A DNA stretch of 6,892 nt, from the NCBI GenBank assembly GCA_023249835.1, contig JAHFBY010000004.1, forward strand, positions 7,571-14,462, in the 5' to 3' direction. Below, piece after piece: positions 5,101 through 6,892 of the stretch. The notes under the pieces were generated by a model, which had not been told where the DNA came from, ran no database searches, and saw only the letters and a list, made by a program, of their open reading frames with translations. Source of the DNA: Elusimicrobiota bacterium. GTDB taxonomy: Bacteria; Elusimicrobiota; Elusimicrobia; 2-02-FULL-39-32. The number at the start of each line of letters is the position of its first letter. Position 1 is the first letter of the stretch. The translations under genes were made by a program, and so were the position numbers.

Positions 5101-6892
5101 ACCCGGATGGAGGGCTATTGATCGTGGATGAAGCGATCTTGGCAAGGCCTGGGTTTTGGCAGTTTATGAAGGGACTATTCGCAAAAAAGCCGTTTATATG
5201 GATAGAAGGAGAGCGCCATATGCTAATGGAGGGTCACAAAGTGATTTTTACCGGGAACCAAGCCTCGCTCACTGGGCGGAGTTATCATGAACTGATCCAG
5301 GAGAACATGGCTGCGATCTATTTTCCGGAATTTGACAGCGGCTTTTTAGGAGATCGGATTAACGATTATTTGGATAGCGCAAAAAGAAAAGGCAGAGAGT
5401 TAAAGGATTTAATCCTCTCTCTGCACGAAACGTTTAGGCAGATGAATCCGGACCTTGGCTTTTCCCTGCGCGACGTTCAGGAACTTTGCGCTCGGGTGAA
5501 CGTTCTTTTAAAAGAGGGTTGGACTGACAAAGAGGTTGTAAATATTGCCTGGCAGCAGTACCAAGGAATTTTTAGCCCGGAAGAGCGCGTTGCCTTAAAG
5601 CATTTGATAGAACTCCGCTACGGAATTGTTTTACAAGATGAGGGAACTGCGAAGGGAGAGATATTAAACGGGGTGGCATTAGTGGAATCTACGGCGCAAT
5701 TAGCCGCGGGTGTTAAGGTGTTCCTAACCATGCGCCGAGCCCGAATAAAGGGGACGAGCCTGTTGCAAGGCAAGCGCGGCATGATCTTTGAGGGGCCTTC
5801 GGGCCGGGGCAAAGATCTAACCCTTAGAGCGATACTCGATAGAGCGAAAGAAAGATATGTTCACCTCAACGCTTCGCTCAACTTTGATGAACTCCTCCTT
5901 GCGATCCGGCAAGCGCAAGAAGATGGATCCATAGTCCTCGTAAGCGAATTAAACCTGTTGCCGTCCGCGCTCTTAGAAGGCAAACTAAACGATGTTTTAA
6001 CCGGCAACGCGCATGCTGGCTTTGCTTTTTTTGCCACGATCAATTCCCTGGACTTTAGCGGACGGGAGAGGCTCTCCACTGCGTTACAGAACCGCGTGAT
6101 CTATGAGCGCATTGAAGATTACAATGAAAAGGAGCTTTTAGAGATCGCTCGGCAGGAAGTTGCGGGATACGGGATTGCGGATAAAGTTCTGCGCTATGCG
6201 GTTAAAGTCCACGTTTGGATCCGCGGCCAGATAGCGGACCCCGCGCTTCGCCCTACTCTGCGCGACCTGCTGCGAGCCGTTAAACTGGATAGTAAAGACG
6301 CAGTGGAAAAGCTGTACAAACCGCTCTATTTGGATCGGGTCTTGAGCGAGCCTTTACCGGAGCGTTCAGACCTGCTCAAATACCAAGCAAAGAAGCCGAT
6401 GAACAACGTGGAAATTTTGCGCAAGTTAGCCGGCGCTATAGCGCCCAAAGCAGCCGGGCCCGTACAGGTTAGGCTGGACGCGTCTACGCTTCACGGAGGG
6501 TATCACTCGGCAGAAAATAATTTGATTGTTTTAAGCGTAAATTCCATTGCCGGCGGATTATGGCGCGAGGTTTTGGTCCATGAAGCAGGACATGGCCGGT
6601 TCACCAGGCATTTCCCTGGTCTAGAGCTATCCAAAGAGGCCAATGTGCTCTGGCAAGACATGGAAGACTTACGCATAAACCGGGCCTTGGACAAACATTT
6701 TCCCAATGCCAATGTCAATGCGCCGTCCCAAAATGAAATCCGCTTTAGCAAAATAGTTAAGAATTCAGATAAGGACGCTCTTTTTTCTTGGATGCACAAA
6801 CCGGATCAGTTAACTCCAGGGAAAATGTTCCGTTACGCTTTCGTGGTTTATGGGAAGGATCTGCTTAGTAAAAACCAAATCCGGGATTTTGC
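2160..6892 (+). CDS. Giant membrane-anchored multi-module AAA+ (midasin/dynein-like) protein with a zincin domain, 3' end outside the window
   Basis: The frame is open from 2034 to the window end. The start is uncertain: GTG 2160 is the first conventional start, TTG 2181 has a weak AAAGG just upstream, and the first ATG is at 2241. If the TAG at 2031 is a mutation, the real start is 1677. Order of parts: hydrophobic spans at about 2346-2444, 2550-2603 and 2607-2672; degenerate AAA+ modules near 2742-3120, 3200-3440, 3500-3760 and 3820-4180; a helical region; an intact AAA+ module near 4860-5380; a further altered module near 5760-6120; and a zincin domain near 6440-6720. The degenerate modules keep the midasin/dynein pattern: a G-[AP]-L helix before a hydrophobic Walker B-like strand, a sensor-like strand, and in the first an S-R-F arginine-finger motif at 3105-3113. 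ATPases of this type remodel complexes. Midasin and the cobalt/magnesium chelatases pair such modules with a MIDAS domain, expected here beyond the window. Exact function is unknown. The main alternative is several separately evolved ATPase fragments without ring assembly. Confidence 0.8.
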   Translation, partial: MEGIRKGLSLSEVRCITGAHDLSQATSMMGSEGYYGKESGQVEVIYLIGKAGWEEALFRLGGWVGIPLLITALGLGWVPGLILGAVWAGPLFLLMHPLRRSQSLDPLRPWQGWGKELGRELLDFSFIGSRFSATLLFNGVFLSLYLFLPGFSGLAIALCVAIFSHGLWNFLAKRLGLAQADIFAMAGPLPQQKRSLVFTHNMEALDAHFFNEARQARVRYLRLTLRDQAELDRLMSKVSIREGELKTEEGPLLDLVRSGGTLFIDYHGSDPKLVEGLNSLFDKSPYFGGINVAENLRIIGAMDAEEWKRYPASFYSRFDQLLSLDSRFEDPVNSIRGPPEGLDCERVELYESPDFREELLGKYQLDEVGEVKVIEGALIKAFRENRPLVIRGGDWEKSGLAGFIRQILLQGKVEFNGKEFLIPQGFKIYQEEGNYGKGVQNKKLILPEDRPEEEVWVINRDSQDLLFAMTHADEEGRLTQKPGLLQYSKVCLRVTGLLPDWVWHRILNANGEVEVQVLPEIPVPEAYERYMPLGWKKAGLKKPPLSWSDASDKKAFVVEGEDAGFIREQAVAAFKGRDIVTIPVTPETTLDQLTASLEVEKDIDKKRFYSQGRGLIAALKKGSVVILEGLENNPALCRQIESALLESPYLMENGERRNLKDWRGTLILTIKPGANMIKGEVPRLESVPRDEEVKAILARECGERFTAEAYEALLGLREMIKTLPSPAVPNLYPRDLPFTLARLRRFFSCSEKLESLENVFLAHYHEDPEVYAFLRVKARLLFNLEESGLKEGTIHGPRLMRNLNKIVDRAPWEPHFWQFADTLSLGRLKEALNLNDSYLEPQTDRVFRMVKRALVRKHRGTEKEGFYRMRFGLEEGDRELWDAPDIDNEARSGEEGWGERKARVIRALKQGRAVMLVGSPGTGKSRVAGEIGRDMGYPEDRIYGPITVGPDVRESDVLSQRTYEGGRTFNLDQSIAKWAKNPDGGLLIVDEAILARPGFWQFMKGLFAKKPFIWIEGERHMLMEGHKVIFTGNQASLTGRSYHELIQENMAAIYFPEFDSGFLGDRINDYLDSAKRKGRELKDLILSLHETFRQMNPDLGFSLRDVQELCARVNVLLKEGWTDKEVVNIAWQQYQGIFSPEERVALKHLIELRYGIVLQDEGTAKGEILNGVALVESTAQLAAGVKVFLTMRRARIKGTSLLQGKRGMIFEGPSGRGKDLTLRAILDRAKERYVHLNASLNFDELLLAIRQAQEDGSIVLVSELNLLPSALLEGKLNDVLTGNAHAGFAFFATINSLDFSGRERLSTALQNRVIYERIEDYNEKELLEIARQEVAGYGIADKVLRYAVKVHVWIRGQIADPALRPTLRDLLRAVKLDSKDAVEKLYKPLYLDRVLSEPLPERSDLLKYQAKKPMNNVEILRKLAGAIAPKAAGPVQVRLDASTLHGGYHSAENNLIVLSVNSIAGGLWREVLVHEAGHGRFTRHFPGLELSKEANVLWQDMEDLRINRALDKHFPNANVNAPSQNEIRFSKIVKNSDKDALFSWMHKPDQLTPGKMFRYAFVVYGKDLLSKNQIRDF
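2346..2672 (+). other. Membrane-spanning region of the giant protein
   Basis: A 33-residue hydrophobic stretch (2346-2444) is followed by a basic loop containing LRRSQS and LRPWQ. Two further spans follow (2550-2603 and 2607-2672), separated by a Pro-Gly turn at 2604-2609. The sequence after the last span begins AKRLG, which by the positive-inside rule places the ATPase part in the cytoplasm. If the first stretch is one long helix, the count also agrees with an upstream N-in anchor at 1677. If it is two short helices, the upstream anchor does not fit the same chain. Confidence 0.65.
2742..4180 (+). other. Array of about four degenerate AAA+ modules
   Basis: Four stretches look like AAA+ cores that have lost nucleotide-handling residues. 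Module 1 has EEGPLLDLVRSGGTLFIDYHG, where the Walker B pair is D-Y (2952-2957), a sensor-like IIGAMD at 3051-3068, and an arginine finger in SFYSRFDQ (R at 3108-3110). Module 2 has EGALIKAFRENRPLVIRGG (3282 onward). Module 3 has QDLLFAMTHADEEGRL and VCLRVTGLLPDWV. Module 4 has a beta-1 strand with a non-functional loop (VVEGEDAGF, from 3828) and VVILEGLENN in place of Walker B (4029 onward). This pattern of one or two live sites with several dead ones is typical of single-chain AAA+ rings such as dynein. Modules 2 and 3 are the least certain, and boundaries are approximate. Confidence 0.5.
4860..5380 (+). other. Intact AAA+ ATPase module (fifth in order)
   Basis: This is the only module with all key nucleotide-handling residues: Walker A GSPGTGKS at 4911-4934, Walker B LLIVDEA at 5115-5135 (Asp at 5127, Glu at 5130), and sensor-1 Asn in FTGNQ at 5256-5258. 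A candidate arginine finger lies in FLGDR (5355-5357). The strand and loop before Walker B (GPITVGPDVRESDVL, then YEGGRTF) follow the MoxR/midasin layout, in which the substrate-facing loop precedes the lid. It probably supplies the ATP hydrolysis for the chain. Confidence 0.85.
5760..6120 (+). other. AAA+ module with altered Walker A and Walker B (sixth in order)
   Basis: Walker A reads GPSGRGKD (5793-5816), with Asp (5814-5816) where Ser or Thr normally coordinates magnesium. Walker B reads IVLVSELNL, with Ser (5943-5945) in place of the Asp but the catalytic Glu kept (5946). Sensor-1 Asn is present in FATIN (6042-6044), and LSTALQNR gives a good arginine finger (6093-6095). It probably binds nucleotide weakly or not at all, and mainly donates its arginine finger to a neighbouring module. 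Confidence 0.75.
6440..6720 (+). other. HEAGH zinc-metallopeptidase-like domain with EDLRIN motif
   Basis: The pattern before the motif is typical of zincins: a strand VQVRLDAST, a Gly-rich GGYHSAENN turn, a strand LIVLSVNS, then the helix WREVLVHEAGHGRF. The HExxH zinc-binding pair and catalytic Glu lie at 6579-6593. About 70 bases further, WQDMEDLRINRAL (EDLRIN at 6663-6680) resembles the E-D-x-R-I motif seen after HExxH-like helices in CobT/NorD-type vWA proteins, and could supply the third ligand. This is either an active peptidase or a structural remnant that precedes a vWA domain; the intact HExxH favours activity. Confidence 0.75.

Noticed and set aside
6579..6593. FtsH protease, because HEAGH is also its motif
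   Set aside because: The flanking sequence and the following EDLRIN differ from FtsH, and the AAA+ modules are of the MoxR/midasin type; only a functional analogy is kept.
5618..6799. Three minus-strand open frames under the giant gene
   Set aside because: They are antisense to conserved AAA+ and zincin motifs and their proteins look compositionally random.

Overview
The window (about half G+C) is densely coding bacterial DNA. No rRNA, tRNA, CRISPR array or insertion sequence could be recognised. It suggests an uncultured bacterial lineage that encodes very large membrane-linked proteins. Omnitrophota or a similar candidate phylum is my best guess, from the style of the giant reading frame and the DUF4143 ATPase next to it. 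That placement is inference; no marker gene is present.

Layout. (1) 1-381, plus strand: the 3' end of an unrecognised gene. (2) 378-1487, minus strand: an AAA_14/DUF4143 ATPase of normal family length (370 codons), broken by one in-frame TAA at codon 239; both halves stay in the same frame. Its stop overlaps the stop of gene 1 through a TTAA palindrome. (3) 1488-1676: a divergent regulatory region. It holds a strong minus-strand promoter whose predicted transcript starts almost at the ATG, repeat arms that overlap this promoter, a perfect 11-bp tandem repeat, and a TATAAT element for the rightward gene. (4) 1677-2033, plus strand: 118 codons with an N-terminal signal or anchor, ending in TAG. 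(5) From 2034 to the window end the same frame stays open for 1619 more codons.

The giant frame is the main object of interest. Read by eye it contains, in order: a hydrophobic region of two to four membrane spans; about four degenerate AAA+ modules of the midasin/dynein type; one AAA+ module with intact Walker A, Walker B and sensor-1 residues; one more AAA+ module with altered catalytic positions but a kept arginine finger; and an HEAGH zinc-metallopeptidase-like domain followed by an EDLRIN motif like that of CobT/NorD-type proteins. The window ends inside this gene, and a von Willebrand A (MIDAS) domain just beyond it would be the natural expectation. The simplest reading is a membrane-tethered, single-chain AAA+ ring, midasin-like in architecture, fused to a zincin. 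It would be functionally comparable to a chelatase/MoxR-vWA machine or an FtsH-like unfoldase-protease, but with all ATPase modules in one polypeptide. The 118-codon frame may be the N-terminus of this protein cut off by a nonsense codon, or a separate small exported protein; the sequence alone does not decide.
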